Shown here in pieces: positions 10,216-17,964 of a DNA stretch of 21,825 nucleotides (the first letter of the stretch is position 1; each line of letters starts with the position of its first letter). A program made the position numbers and the translations under genes. Origin of the DNA: Gemmatimonadaceae bacterium (GTDB taxonomy: Bacteria > Gemmatimonadota > Gemmatimonadetes > Gemmatimonadales > Gemmatimonadaceae). The notes under the pieces were generated by a model. It searched no databases, was not told the origin of the DNA, and saw only the letters and a program-made list of their open reading frames with translations. The stretch covers positions 1 to 21,825 of the forward strand of contig JAICUE010000003.1 of the NCBI GenBank assembly GCA_025936015.1, in the 5' to 3' direction.

Positions 10216-11031
10216 CTAGTGCTTCTCGAGGACGACGATCCGCTCCTTCGCCTGGGCGATCGCCGCGGCCTGCTTCGCGTAGGCGTCGCCGACCGCGTTG
10301 ATCCGCTCGAGGTCCATCTGGTGGAGGAAGCGCTGGTAGCGCATCAGCGCCTCGACCGGACGGAGCTGCTGGTCGAGCAGCGTCGCGATCTTGTACTGCA
10401 CCATCGGGTCGTTAGGCAGGAGCACGCTCGCCTGGTCGTAGCGCGCCAGCGCGAGGTCGGCGTTGCCCGACGCGACCAGTTGGTCGCCCTGCTGGACGAG
10501 CGCATTCCCCGTCGCCGTCGCCTGGGCCGCCGCCGATGCGTCGCCCTGCTTCTGGACGATCCGCATGCCGCTCGGCTCGTTGTAGGCGTACGACGCGACG
10601 CGCCCGTTCTGCACCTGGACGAGCGCGACCGGCGCCACCGCGTCGCGCGGCGACTGGTCCTGCATCGCCGACGTGTACACGATCGCGTCGCCCGAGCGCC
10701 GCACCGACCACGCCGCCGGCGTCGTCCGCGTCGCGGCCATCAGCTGCGCCTCGTTCATCCCTAACGCGACCTCGCCGCGCGTCACCGCCGCGCAGACGTC
10801 GGGGGTGCAGCCGGTCATCGCCGCCGCCATGATCGAGTCGCGCGAGTACTGCGTGGTCGCCTGCTGGCCGGCGACGCGATCGCGCGCCTCGGCGATCTTC
10901 GCGTCGGCGTCGGCGACCCGGTCGCCGTTGCGCATGATCGTCACCGGCTCCGGGTTGATCTTCCGCTGCGTGCAGGCGGCGAGGGCGAGGATGCCTAACG
11001 TCGCGGCACGCGTGATGTTGCCTGTCGTCAT
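10216..11031 (-). CDS. Lipoprotein with TPR-like helical repeats
   Basis: 271 residues with a lipoprotein signal (LGILALAAC, anchor Cys20). Residues about 40-75 are charged and helical and include a Cys pair (GCTPDVC) that could form a disulfide in the periplasm. A compact middle section (GMNEAQLMAATRTTPAAW) resembles the SmpA/BamE-like pattern in which a short helix precedes a beta sheet. The C-terminal third (GDQLVASGNADLALARYDQASVLLPNDPMVQYKIATLL) is a TPR-like pair. It lies 15 bases after the LpoB-like gene and 9 bases before the COG3014-like gene, so all three look like one transcript. The specific role is unknown. Confidence 0.7.
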   Translation of the reverse strand: MTTGNITRAATLGILALAACTQRKINPEPVTIMRNGDRVADADAKIAEARDRVAGQQATTQYSRDSIMAAAMTGCTPDVCAAVTRGEVALGMNEAQLMAATRTTPAAWSVRRSGDAIVYTSAMQDQSPRDAVAPVALVQVQNGRVASYAYNEPSGMRIVQKQGDASAAAQATATGNALVQQGDQLVASGNADLALARYDQASVLLPNDPMVQYKIATLLDQQLRPVEALMRYQRFLHQMDLERINAVGDAYAKQAAAIAQAKERIVVLEKH

Positions 11032-11046
11032 GGGATCACCGTGGGG

Positions 11047-11667
11047 TCAGAGGCCGACGCGCTTGCGCAGGATGTACTTCTTGATCTTGTGCTGCCCGAT
11101 CCAGACCTTCGCGTTCGACTCCATGTCGACCATCGTCGCGTCGATCTGGTAGAACACGACCTTCTCCTTCCCCTCGGAGTCCTCGATCGCCTGGATCTCG
11201 CCCTGCAGCATGTACTTGGCGCCGGTCTCGTTGGCCATCCGCGCCCGCGTCGACGCGTTCGCGTTCGTCTGCTGGTCGGCGCGCTCGTCGCGGACCGCGT
11301 TGCGATCGGCGCCGCTGACCATCACCTGCACCGCGCCGGAGTTGGTGAACGCGCGCTCGAGATCGTTGACGAACGTCCCGACCGCGATGTGCTCGTAGGT
11401 CTTGTTGGCGAAGTCGCCGACGACGACCGTCGGCGCCGCGCCGCCGTGCGCGTCGCTGTAGCGCTTCACCCACGCGCCATCGAGGCTCTGCTTGATCAGC
11501 TCATTGGCGACGAGCCGCGAGTCGGTGTCGTTCCAGCGGCCCGATAGGTCGGTGACTGCGGATGGGTCGATCCGGTTCACCTGCTTGGGCTGGCACGCCG
11601 TGCCGGCTGCGAGCAACGCGACGAGCGCGGCGCGAGCCGGAATCCGTGCGAGAGAAGACGTTCCCAT
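11047..11667 (-). CDS. LpoB-like penicillin-binding protein activator lipoprotein
   Basis: 206 residues. The signal MGTSSLARIPARAALVALLAAGTAC ends in a lipobox (Cys25). The mature part follows the COG3417/LpoB pattern: VNRIDPSAVTDLSGRWNDTDS, VVVGDFANKTYEHI, TFVNDLERAFTNSGAVQV, RDERADQQ and GAKYMLQGEI. In E. coli, LpoB is an outer-membrane lipoprotein that activates the peptidoglycan synthase PBP1b. More distant relatives of this fold accompany COG3014 proteins and have unclear targets, so I give no gene symbol. The ATG at 11665 is supported by the signal and by GGAG nine bases upstream; the longer open frame upstream crosses the neighbouring gene. Confidence 0.85.
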   Translation of the reverse strand: MGTSSLARIPARAALVALLAAGTACQPKQVNRIDPSAVTDLSGRWNDTDSRLVANELIKQSLDGAWVKRYSDAHGGAAPTVVVGDFANKTYEHIAVGTFVNDLERAFTNSGAVQVMVSGADRNAVRDERADQQTNANASTRARMANETGAKYMLQGEIQAIEDSEGKEKVVFYQIDATMVDMESNAKVWIGQHKIKKYILRKRVGL

Positions 11668-11716
11668 CGTGTCGAGCTCCGAAGTGGGGGGTTCGTACCG
11701 CCGGCTGCCGCCGCGC

Positions 11717-12688
11717 CTAACGCGCGGCTTGGTCGAGACACCAGCTGGAGCGACCACGATACAGCTCCGACCAGGCGCCATTGTTGTACTGCAGGAACAA
11801 CAGAAAGGTGTCGCCACCGAATTTCCATCCTTCCAGCACCAGCTCGGCCGTCCCGTCCCCGGCCACATCGACCGCATCGACGAAGCGACGGAAATCACCC
11901 GTCGACGCATCGCCGTCGACGACATGCTTGAACGTCGGCGCATAATCGTCCGCGCCCTCGCCCCGATCGGCGACGATCAGGAGGTGCGCGGTGTGCTCAT
12001 GCGCCGCGCTCTGCTCGTCGGCCCGCGGATCGATGAGCGTGATCACCAGCGTCGGCCACTTCGAAACCCCGGTCGACACCGCCGTCGCGTGGAAGTCGAG
12101 CGCACTCACCGTCGCCTTGTCCATCCCGACCGCTGCCGCGACACGCTCGGCCACCTGTCGCGAGATCCTGTCAACCTCGCTCTGTGCCATCGCCGTCACC
12201 GGCGGCTCGTGCAGGGGGCGCGTTGCGGCGAACAGCGACACGGTGTAACCCGCCTTGCCGGCTGCTTCGAGCGTTACGGCGGACTGTGGAACCATGAGGT
12301 CGCAGCTCGGGAGCGTGTACAGCGGGTCCTTCCCCGCCTCCCACATCCCCTGCCTGACGGTGACGTGCCCGATCGCCCGGCCGCCCTGATACACCGGGTA
12401 CTGCGCGCCAGCCTTGCCGTACATCGCGTCGAACTGCTTCCATCCCTGCGCGCCAAGCGAGATCTGTTCGATGGTGCCATTGCGCAGCACACCCACCGGG
12501 ATCATCCGCGGATCATCCCGCTCGCCATAAACCTGGAACAGCACGTCCGGCCGCGACGAAAGGTCGAGACGCGCAGCCGCGGGCGCATCGGGGGCCTGCT
12601 CACTCGCCGATCCTCCGGCCAGCTGCCGCGCCTTGTCGCACCCCAGCGTTAGAATTAGAGTGATCGCGAGAAGGCGACGTCGCCCCAT
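11717..12688 (-). CDS. Lipoprotein of unknown function
   Basis: 323 residues. MGRRRLLAITLILTLGC gives a short, clear lipoprotein signal (Cys17). A Ser/Ala/Pro-rich linker follows, then an apparently globular domain with VLFQVYGERDDPRMIPVG, many beta strands, and near the C-terminus VDVAGDGTAELVLEGWKFGGDTF. That last part resembles the Asp-rich turns of FG-GAP/VCBS-type repeats, which often bind calcium. I recognise no family. The ATG at 12686-12688 has GGAG seven bases upstream (complement of 12696-12699). The stop codon lies inside a copy of the octamer CGTTAGGC. It precedes the LpoB-like gene by 49 bases on the same strand and is divergent from the nurA-like gene. Confidence 0.7.
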   Translation of the reverse strand: MGRRRLLAITLILTLGCDKARQLAGGSASEQAPDAPAAARLDLSSRPDVLFQVYGERDDPRMIPVGVLRNGTIEQISLGAQGWKQFDAMYGKAGAQYPVYQGGRAIGHVTVRQGMWEAGKDPLYTLPSCDLMVPQSAVTLEAAGKAGYTVSLFAATRPLHEPPVTAMAQSEVDRISRQVAERVAAAVGMDKATVSALDFHATAVSTGVSKWPTLVITLIDPRADEQSAAHEHTAHLLIVADRGEGADDYAPTFKHVVDGDASTGDFRRFVDAVDVAGDGTAELVLEGWKFGGDTFLLFLQYNNGAWSELYRGRSSWCLDQAAR

Positions 12689-12758
12689 GCGCGCGCTCCG
12701 GTTGGAGAGTCGCCGAGCGCCGCCGCACAGCCGCCGCGATGGCCCTGGGCCCATCAGA

Positions 12759-13745
12759 TTGCCACAGTCTCTACCCATTGCTCCCGACGCGAGCTTTCGA
12801 GCCGCGACACGCGGCGTAAAAGCCGCCCTCGGGGCATCGGTCCACATACAGGACGCGCTCGGGACGCTCGAGCAACTCCAGCGCTCCGATGAGCCGCCCC
12901 GGACCGCTCGCGTTCGTCCGCTCGAGAGCGGTGCCTTCTCCGCACGCCCGGTCCGTGGCCGCCCCGAGCCCGGATTCGTCGCCTTCCTCGATGGCGTGCA
13001 GCAGAGCCGAGTGCTCACCTACATCGACGGCGCGCCGATCGTCCACGGTACCGCGGCCGCGGTCGTTCGTGAGCGCCGCGACCGGCGAATGCACACCTGG
13101 CACTCGCGCATCGAGCACCGCGTCTACGCTCCGCGCGATCACCTGCCCCCTGGTATCTGGGAGCGGCTCGCACCACTCCACCCGGTCGACTCCTCGGCGC
13201 ACGAGAGCGATGAGCCAACACCATCGCGCCATCCGCTCGGCACGCTCGAGCGGGCCGTCCATCTCGTGCAGGGACATCGCGAAGAGCTCGAGCAACGCCT
13301 CGCCGAACGCTGGTGCGATCATGAATGCCGGCCGCTTTTCGTCGACGGCGGCATCAGTGGCAGCGATCGCGTCGCCCGCAACAGCTGTGTCGTCGGCGTC
13401 GTGAAGAGCCACCGCACGCTCTACGCGGTGGACGACGCGCTCGACGTCGTCCTCCGACTCGCTGCCGGCGAGCGCACGAGCGTGTTTCTCCTCGAGCCGA
13501 AACGCCGCACCGCGGTCGCCAGCTGGTATCTGCGTCTCCGCGACGCGACCGGACGCGATCCGACGTTCGGGCTCGTGCGCGTCGAGGTCGCTCGCGATCC
13601 CGACGCTGACCTCTCGGCTCGCGCCGACGAGGTCTCGCGCTGGCTGCTCGCCGAGGGAAGCCCGCTCTCGCTCCCTGATTCGCGCTGGGACCGGATGGCC
13701 TACGGCATCCGCGACTCCGAGGAGTTTCTGAAGGCGATCACGTAG
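12759..13745 (+). CDS. nurA: NurA-domain nuclease
   Basis: About 328 residues if translation begins at TTG 12759. The start is uncertain: the frame is open further upstream, but no ATG clear of the divergent lipoprotein gene is available. NurA nucleases have an RNase H-like fold and degrade DNA ends together with the HerA translocase. Visible marks are PGFVAFLDGVQQS, with the first catalytic Asp near residue 78, RPLFVDGGISG with Asp196, GVVKSHRTLY with Lys216, and the C-terminal MAYGIRDSEEF. These follow the NurA order of motifs. The herA-like gene begins 39 bases downstream, which strongly supports the call. The N-terminal 65 residues are variable. Confidence 0.8.
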   Translation: MPQSLPIAPDASFRAATRGVKAALGASVHIQDALGTLEQLQRSDEPPRTARVRPLESGAFSARPVRGRPEPGFVAFLDGVQQSRVLTYIDGAPIVHGTAAAVVRERRDRRMHTWHSRIEHRVYAPRDHLPPGIWERLAPLHPVDSSAHESDEPTPSRHPLGTLERAVHLVQGHREELEQRLAERWCDHECRPLFVDGGISGSDRVARNSCVVGVVKSHRTLYAVDDALDVVLRLAAGERTSVFLLEPKRRTAVASWYLRLRDATGRDPTFGLVRVEVARDPDADLSARADEVSRWLLAEGSPLSLPDSRWDRMAYGIRDSEEFLKAIT

Positions 13746-13784
13746 CACGCGCGTTACAGTTCCTATCCCACCCGAACCGTCCGC

Positions 13785-15734
13785 ATGAACCCACTCGGCC
13801 GAGTCGTCGCCACCGAGCGACGGCCGAACACTCCGCACGAATTCCATTTCTGGACCGCGCTCGACTCGCCCGTCGGGATCGGGACTATCGTGCGCGTCGA
13901 GGGGATGCAGCCGGTGGAAGGGCAGATCCCGCAGATTTACGGAATAGTCGTCGAGGGGTTCAGCTACACCGACCTCCAGTCCCCGCTGCACGACGTGATC
14001 GGCCACGACGGCTCGCCGTCAGGCAGCGCGTTCGCCGCGACCGAGCGCGCCGAGATCCGGCTGTACACCGCCGCCGTTCTGCGCCAGATCCCCGAAGAGC
14101 CGCTGCAGCCCGTCCCGATGGGCCAGGTCTTCCTCGCCGCCGACGAGGACGTCGCCGTCGCGCTGCGAATGGACGGCTACCTGAAGGAAGGCGCGCGCAC
14201 CGGAATCCCGATCGGGGTCTATCGCGCTGGTGGAACGGACGCAGCGATCTACCTCGACGCCGACTTCCTTCTCGGTCCCGAGGCGGCGCACCTCAACATC
14301 AGCGGTGTTTCCGGCCTCGCGACCAAGACGAGCGCGGTCGAGTGGCTGCTGCAGTCGATCTTCGCGCATTTCCCGGCGCAGAAAGGATCGGTCGCCGCCG
14401 TGACCTTCAACGTGAAGGGACCCGACCTCTGCTTCCTCGATCAACCCGGTTCGATCGACGAGCGCGATCGCGCGATCTACGACAAGCTCGGCGTCCCGGC
14501 AACGCCGTTCGCGAACACGCAGTACTTCGCGCCCTATCACGCGAAGGGCCACTCGCTCAACACGCTCCGCTCGAACGACGCGCTCGCTCATAACGTCCAG
14601 CCACTCACGTGGGGACTGCACGAGGTGCTGCAGTACGCGGAAGTGCTGTTGAACAAGGACGACATCGACGCCAAGGCCGACGCGCTGATCGACTTCATCG
14701 CCCGCAACGTCGTCGGGCAGGAGTTCAGCGATCCGATGTTGTCGCGCGTGCATCGCGTCCAGTCGTTCGCCGATCTCGAACAATGGTTCCGCGACGTGCT
14801 CCGCGCGATGGAGGCGAAGAACTCCGAGGGATGGCGCACGCACCATGTCGCGACGATCCGCAAGGTGCGCAACCGCCTCTCGAACATCTCGACTCGCTGC
14901 GCGGGGCTCGTCACCGACGACGGCGCGGTGAGCGACCTGCCGTTCGGGAGCTTCGAGGACCGGACGGTGTATGTGATCGACGTCGCCGGGCTCGAGGAGG
15001 ACGCGCAGGATCTCGTCTTCGCCCGCGTGGTCACCAAGCTTCGCGAGCATCTCGAGCGGCGCGACCTCGGCGTCAACCATGTCGTCGTCTTCGTCGATGA
15101 GCTCAACAAGTATGCACCATCGGATGGGCAGGACACCTACGTTCGCAAGATGCTGCTCGACATCGCCGAGCGCGGCCGGTATCTCGGTCTCGTGCTCTTC
15201 GGGGCGCAGCAGTTCCGCTCGCAGGTCCACCGCCGCGTCGTCGGCAATGCCGGCAGTGCGCTCTACGGCCGGATGGACGCCGACGAGCTCGCGACCCCAG
15301 GCTACGCCGTGCTGAGTCCCGCGATCCGGACGAAGCTCGCGACGCTCGAGAAAGGGCAGCTGATGGTCAGGCACCCGCACTTCACCCAGCCGGTGTTCGT
15401 CCGCTTTCCGCGGCCGTCGATCATGCGCGGCCGCGACGGCGTCGAGCGTTTTCCGCAGGCGACCGCGGTCGGTCTCGATCACGCGATCCTTCGCTCGCTG
15501 CGCGCGCTCGACGGATCGATCACCCTCCAGTGGGTGCAGAACGCGATCAGCATCCACGAGGAGCAGTCGGTCGTACGCGCGCGCAACGCGACGATTCGCG
15601 CCAGGCCTAACGATGTGAAGAGCTTCTTCCTCGCCCAGCTTCCTCCGCTCGTCCGCAGCGTGGCCGCGACGCCGAAGCCGGCGGGGATCGCGATCCGCAG
15701 CACGCCGTTCGACGACCCGTACGGCAACGGCTGA
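13785..15734 (+). CDS. herA: HerA-like hexameric DNA translocase ATPase
   Basis: 649 residues. The N-terminus GRVVATERRPNTPHEFHFW, through VGIGTIVRVEG, is the HAS-barrel of HerA proteins. The ATPase core follows: a Walker A-like GVSGLATKTS at residues 174-183 and Walker B VVVFVDELNKYAP with D438-E439. Then FGAQQFRSQVH resembles the sensor/arginine region of FtsK-HerA ATPases, and a C-terminal section follows that usually latches the ring. HerA pumps duplex DNA and, with NurA, resects ends. The P-loop is not the classical GxxGxGKS/T: Gly-Lys is replaced by Thr-Lys. The gene lies 39 bases after nurA; its stop overlaps the next ATG (TGATG). Confidence 0.88.
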   Translation: MNPLGRVVATERRPNTPHEFHFWTALDSPVGIGTIVRVEGMQPVEGQIPQIYGIVVEGFSYTDLQSPLHDVIGHDGSPSGSAFAATERAEIRLYTAAVLRQIPEEPLQPVPMGQVFLAADEDVAVALRMDGYLKEGARTGIPIGVYRAGGTDAAIYLDADFLLGPEAAHLNISGVSGLATKTSAVEWLLQSIFAHFPAQKGSVAAVTFNVKGPDLCFLDQPGSIDERDRAIYDKLGVPATPFANTQYFAPYHAKGHSLNTLRSNDALAHNVQPLTWGLHEVLQYAEVLLNKDDIDAKADALIDFIARNVVGQEFSDPMLSRVHRVQSFADLEQWFRDVLRAMEAKNSEGWRTHHVATIRKVRNRLSNISTRCAGLVTDDGAVSDLPFGSFEDRTVYVIDVAGLEEDAQDLVFARVVTKLREHLERRDLGVNHVVVFVDELNKYAPSDGQDTYVRKMLLDIAERGRYLGLVLFGAQQFRSQVHRRVVGNAGSALYGRMDADELATPGYAVLSPAIRTKLATLEKGQLMVRHPHFTQPVFVRFPRPSIMRGRDGVERFPQATAVGLDHAILRSLRALDGSITLQWVQNAISIHEEQSVVRARNATIRARPNDVKSFFLAQLPPLVRSVAATPKPAGIAIRSTPFDDPYGNG

Positions 15735-16597
15735 TGGTGCGCTGTCGTCCCTGCCTGACGGCGCTGGCCGCTGCTGCCGCGCTGGCGATCGTCGCGCCCG
15801 CGGCGGCTCGTGCGCAGGCTGTCGCCGCGAAGGGCAGCCCGGTCGCGCTGGAGGTTCGGCCACATGCCGGCGACACGGTAAGCGTCAGGCTCGAGCAGCG
15901 GGTGGAGATGACCGGCACGCGCCGCATCGCCGGCCGCGACTCGACTGCGCGCGTGACGTCGTCGATGGTGATGTTCGCCCGCACCATCGTCGAGAGCGTG
16001 ACCGCGGAGCACAGCATCGTCGCGACGCACGTCGATTCGGTGCAGCTCGAGACGAGCGACGATCACGCGCAGGCGATGCGCGCTGACGCGATTCGCGCGC
16101 TGACCGGCACCACGTCGCGTCTCCGCATCCTGCCTGACGGCACCGGGCAGAACATCGACAGCGCCGCTGGCGCCCTGTCGTCGAATCTCGTCGCGGTCAT
16201 GCCGGCGACGCTGCCGGGCAACGCCGTCGCGGTCGGCGGCAAGTGGACGCGGACGATGCCGATCCCGGCGACGAATGCCGCCCGCGGCGCCGGCGAGGTG
16301 CGCGCGACCTTTCGACTCGATTCGCTGACTGCCGGCGGTCGCTACGCGTGGATCTCGATGAAGGGCTCGATGCGCCGCGACAAGCGCGCGCCGGTCGGGG
16401 GAAGTGGCGAGAGCGCCGGTGAAGTCAGCGGGTTGCTCGCCGGCGTGATGACGCTCGACCGCCGGCGTGGATGGATCATCACCGCGCTGACGGACATGAC
16501 CGTTCACTCCACCGTCACCACTCCCGGCGCGCCCTCGGTCCCGCTTCATGTGACGGTCCGCGTGATCCAGAAGATGCACGCCGACGGCGACGACTGA
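15734..16597 (+). CDS. Exported protein of unknown function between herA and mre11
   Basis: 287 residues from ATG 15734, overlapping the herA stop by one base, so it is translationally tied to that gene. A Sec signal peptide is clear: MVRCRP, a run of Ala/Leu, and cleavage near ARAQA. The mature protein is beta-rich (DTVSVRLEQRVEMTGTRRI, HSIVATHVDSVQLE, GGKWTRTMPIP), ends in an acidic GDD, and lacks transmembrane segments. The alternating strands and the phrase LPGNAVAVGGKWT resemble DUF6263-like secreted proteins, but I would not assign it. A periplasmic protein in the middle of a DNA-repair cluster is unexpected. Confidence 0.65.
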   Translation: MVRCRPCLTALAAAAALAIVAPAAARAQAVAAKGSPVALEVRPHAGDTVSVRLEQRVEMTGTRRIAGRDSTARVTSSMVMFARTIVESVTAEHSIVATHVDSVQLETSDDHAQAMRADAIRALTGTTSRLRILPDGTGQNIDSAAGALSSNLVAVMPATLPGNAVAVGGKWTRTMPIPATNAARGAGEVRATFRLDSLTAGGRYAWISMKGSMRRDKRAPVGGSGESAGEVSGLLAGVMTLDRRRGWIITALTDMTVHSTVTTPGAPSVPLHVTVRVIQKMHADGDD

Positions 16598-16664
16598 CGC
16601 TTCGCGATGCCCCTGCCTGACGATGGCGCACCGGCGCGCTGCATGGCGCAAACAGGTGTAGATC

Positions 16665-16702
16665 GTTATGTTTCAGTCGGTTACAGCTTCGAACGTTACA
16701 AT
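16665..16702 (+). promoter_or_regulatory. Three GTTA-type direct repeats with 15-base period and a -10 box, upstream of mre11
   Basis: GTTATG (16665-16670), GTTACA (16680-16685) and GTTACA (16695-16700) recur at exactly 15 bases in an AT-richer patch of the 173-base gap before mre11. TACAAT (16697-16702) is a good -10 box overlapping the last copy; a -35 box is not obvious, which fits activator-dependent control. Transcription would begin near 16709, about 60 bases before the GTG. A further GTTACA lies at 13753-13758, in the gap before herA. Confidence 0.35.
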
Positions 16703-16770
16703 TCTGCTGCTGGCCTCCGAAGTGCACATTCCGCGGTGAGCGGCGCACTCACGGACAGCGACCCGGACTC

Positions 16771-17964
16771 GTGCGACTCGTCCACCTCAGCGACCTCCAC
16801 CTCGGCTATCGCCAGTATCAGCGTCTGACCCCGGCTGGAATCAACCAGCGCGAGGCGGACGTCGCACGCGCGTTCCGCAACGCGATCGACAAGACCATCG
16901 AGCTCGCGCCCGACGTGGTCGTCATCGCCGGCGACGTGTTTCATAACGTTCGGCCGACGAACCCGGCGATCCTCACCGCGTTCAGCCAGTTCGCCAGGCT
17001 GAAGGCGAGCCTGCCGAACACCGAGGTCGTCATCGTCGCGGGGAATCACGACACGCCCCGCACCGCCGAGACGGGCTGCATCCTCAAGCTGTTCGAGCCG
17101 CTCGACATCCATATCGCCGACGCCGAGGCGCGGCGGATCAGCTTCGCCGACCGGTCGCTCTCGATCCTCGCGGTCCCCGACAGCGGCAACCGGCGCCCCG
17201 CGCTCACCCCCGACGCGGGTTATCGCTACAACGTCCTGCTCCTCCATGGCGAGGTCGAGGGCGTCATCCCCGATCATGCGAAGATCACCGACCGCGCCGC
17301 CGTCACCATCTCGAACGAGGAGCTCGGCGCCGATCGCTGGAGCTACGTCGCGTTAGGCCACTATCACGTCTACCGCCAGGTCGCGCCTAACGCGTACTAC
17401 TCCGGCTCGATCGACTACACCAGCGCCAACGCCTGGGGCGAGCTCGCCGAGGAGCGCGAGGCGAAGATCGGCGGGAAGGGGATCATCGAGCAGAACCTCG
17501 CGACCGGTGAGCACCGCTTCCATCCGCTGCCTGACGTTCGCCGCTGGATCGACCTGCCCGCGCTCTCGGCGCGGGGGCTGTCCTCGGCGGAGCTCGATAC
17601 CGCGATCCGCACCGCGATCGCGGGGTGCGAAGGCGGCATCGACGAACAGGTCGTCCGCCTGCTCGCGCGCGACGTGCCGCGCCACATCGCCCGCGAGCTC
17701 GATCAGAAGGCGCTGCGCGAGTACCGGCGTCGCGCGCTGCACTTCCTCCTCGATACGCGGCGCCCCGACGTCATCCGCTCGCACGGGCACGGCGCCCCGG
17801 GCCGGAGGCCGTCGCTGCGCGACGTGGTCCGCGACAAGCTCCGCGGCCGGGTCATCGAGTCCGATCTCTCGCGCGAGGCGCTCGTCGACCTCGGCATCCG
17901 CTACCTCGACGACGTCGAGAAGTCGGACGCGGCACCGCGGACGACGACCGAGGTCGTGTCGTGA
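16771..17964 (+). CDS. sbcD: Mre11/SbcD-type DNA double-strand-break nuclease
   Basis: 397 residues from GTG 16771; the protein begins RLVHLSDLHLG, the exact family start. It is the manganese-dependent endo/exonuclease of the Mre11-Rad50 (SbcCD) complex, trimming blocked and hairpin DNA ends. The phosphodiesterase motifs are all present: D8 and H10, GDVFH with D55, GNHD with N92/H93, LLHGEVEG with H159, and GHYH with H197/H199. The capping and Rad50-binding helices follow, and the C-terminal 70 residues are basic and helical (PSLRDVVRDKLRGRV), as in archaeal Mre11. The stop overlaps the rad50 GTG as GTGA, so the two subunits are translationally coupled. Confidence 0.96.
   Translation: MRLVHLSDLHLGYRQYQRLTPAGINQREADVARAFRNAIDKTIELAPDVVVIAGDVFHNVRPTNPAILTAFSQFARLKASLPNTEVVIVAGNHDTPRTAETGCILKLFEPLDIHIADAEARRISFADRSLSILAVPDSGNRRPALTPDAGYRYNVLLLHGEVEGVIPDHAKITDRAAVTISNEELGADRWSYVALGHYHVYRQVAPNAYYSGSIDYTSANAWGELAEEREAKIGGKGIIEQNLATGEHRFHPLPDVRRWIDLPALSARGLSSAELDTAIRTAIAGCEGGIDEQVVRLLARDVPRHIARELDQKALREYRRRALHFLLDTRRPDVIRSHGHGAPGRRPSLRDVVRDKLRGRVIESDLSREALVDLGIRYLDDVEKSDAAPRTTTEVVS

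Noticed and set aside
8890..10764. 624-codon plus-strand open frame opposite the lipoprotein cluster
   Set aside because: It is antisense to two genes with clear lipoprotein signals and is dominated by Arg, His and Asp without domain signatures.
12687..12758. ATG 12687 as nurA start
   Set aside because: It overlaps the start of the divergent lipoprotein gene and would add a short Arg-rich leader with no family character; the TTG at 12759 is preferred, though not proven.
11717..13018. Upstream extension of the unknown lipoprotein to 13018
   Set aside because: The extra part lies opposite the nurA-like gene and would bury the clear lipoprotein signal at 12688.
14019..15863. 614-codon minus-strand open frame opposite herA
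   Set aside because: The HerA reading has family motifs; the antisense frame is a composition artefact.
17625..17960. N-terminal extension of rad50 in the same frame
   Set aside because: It lies within the Mre11 coding sequence, and Rad50 proteins begin at the strand just before the Walker A loop, as the GTG at 17961 does.
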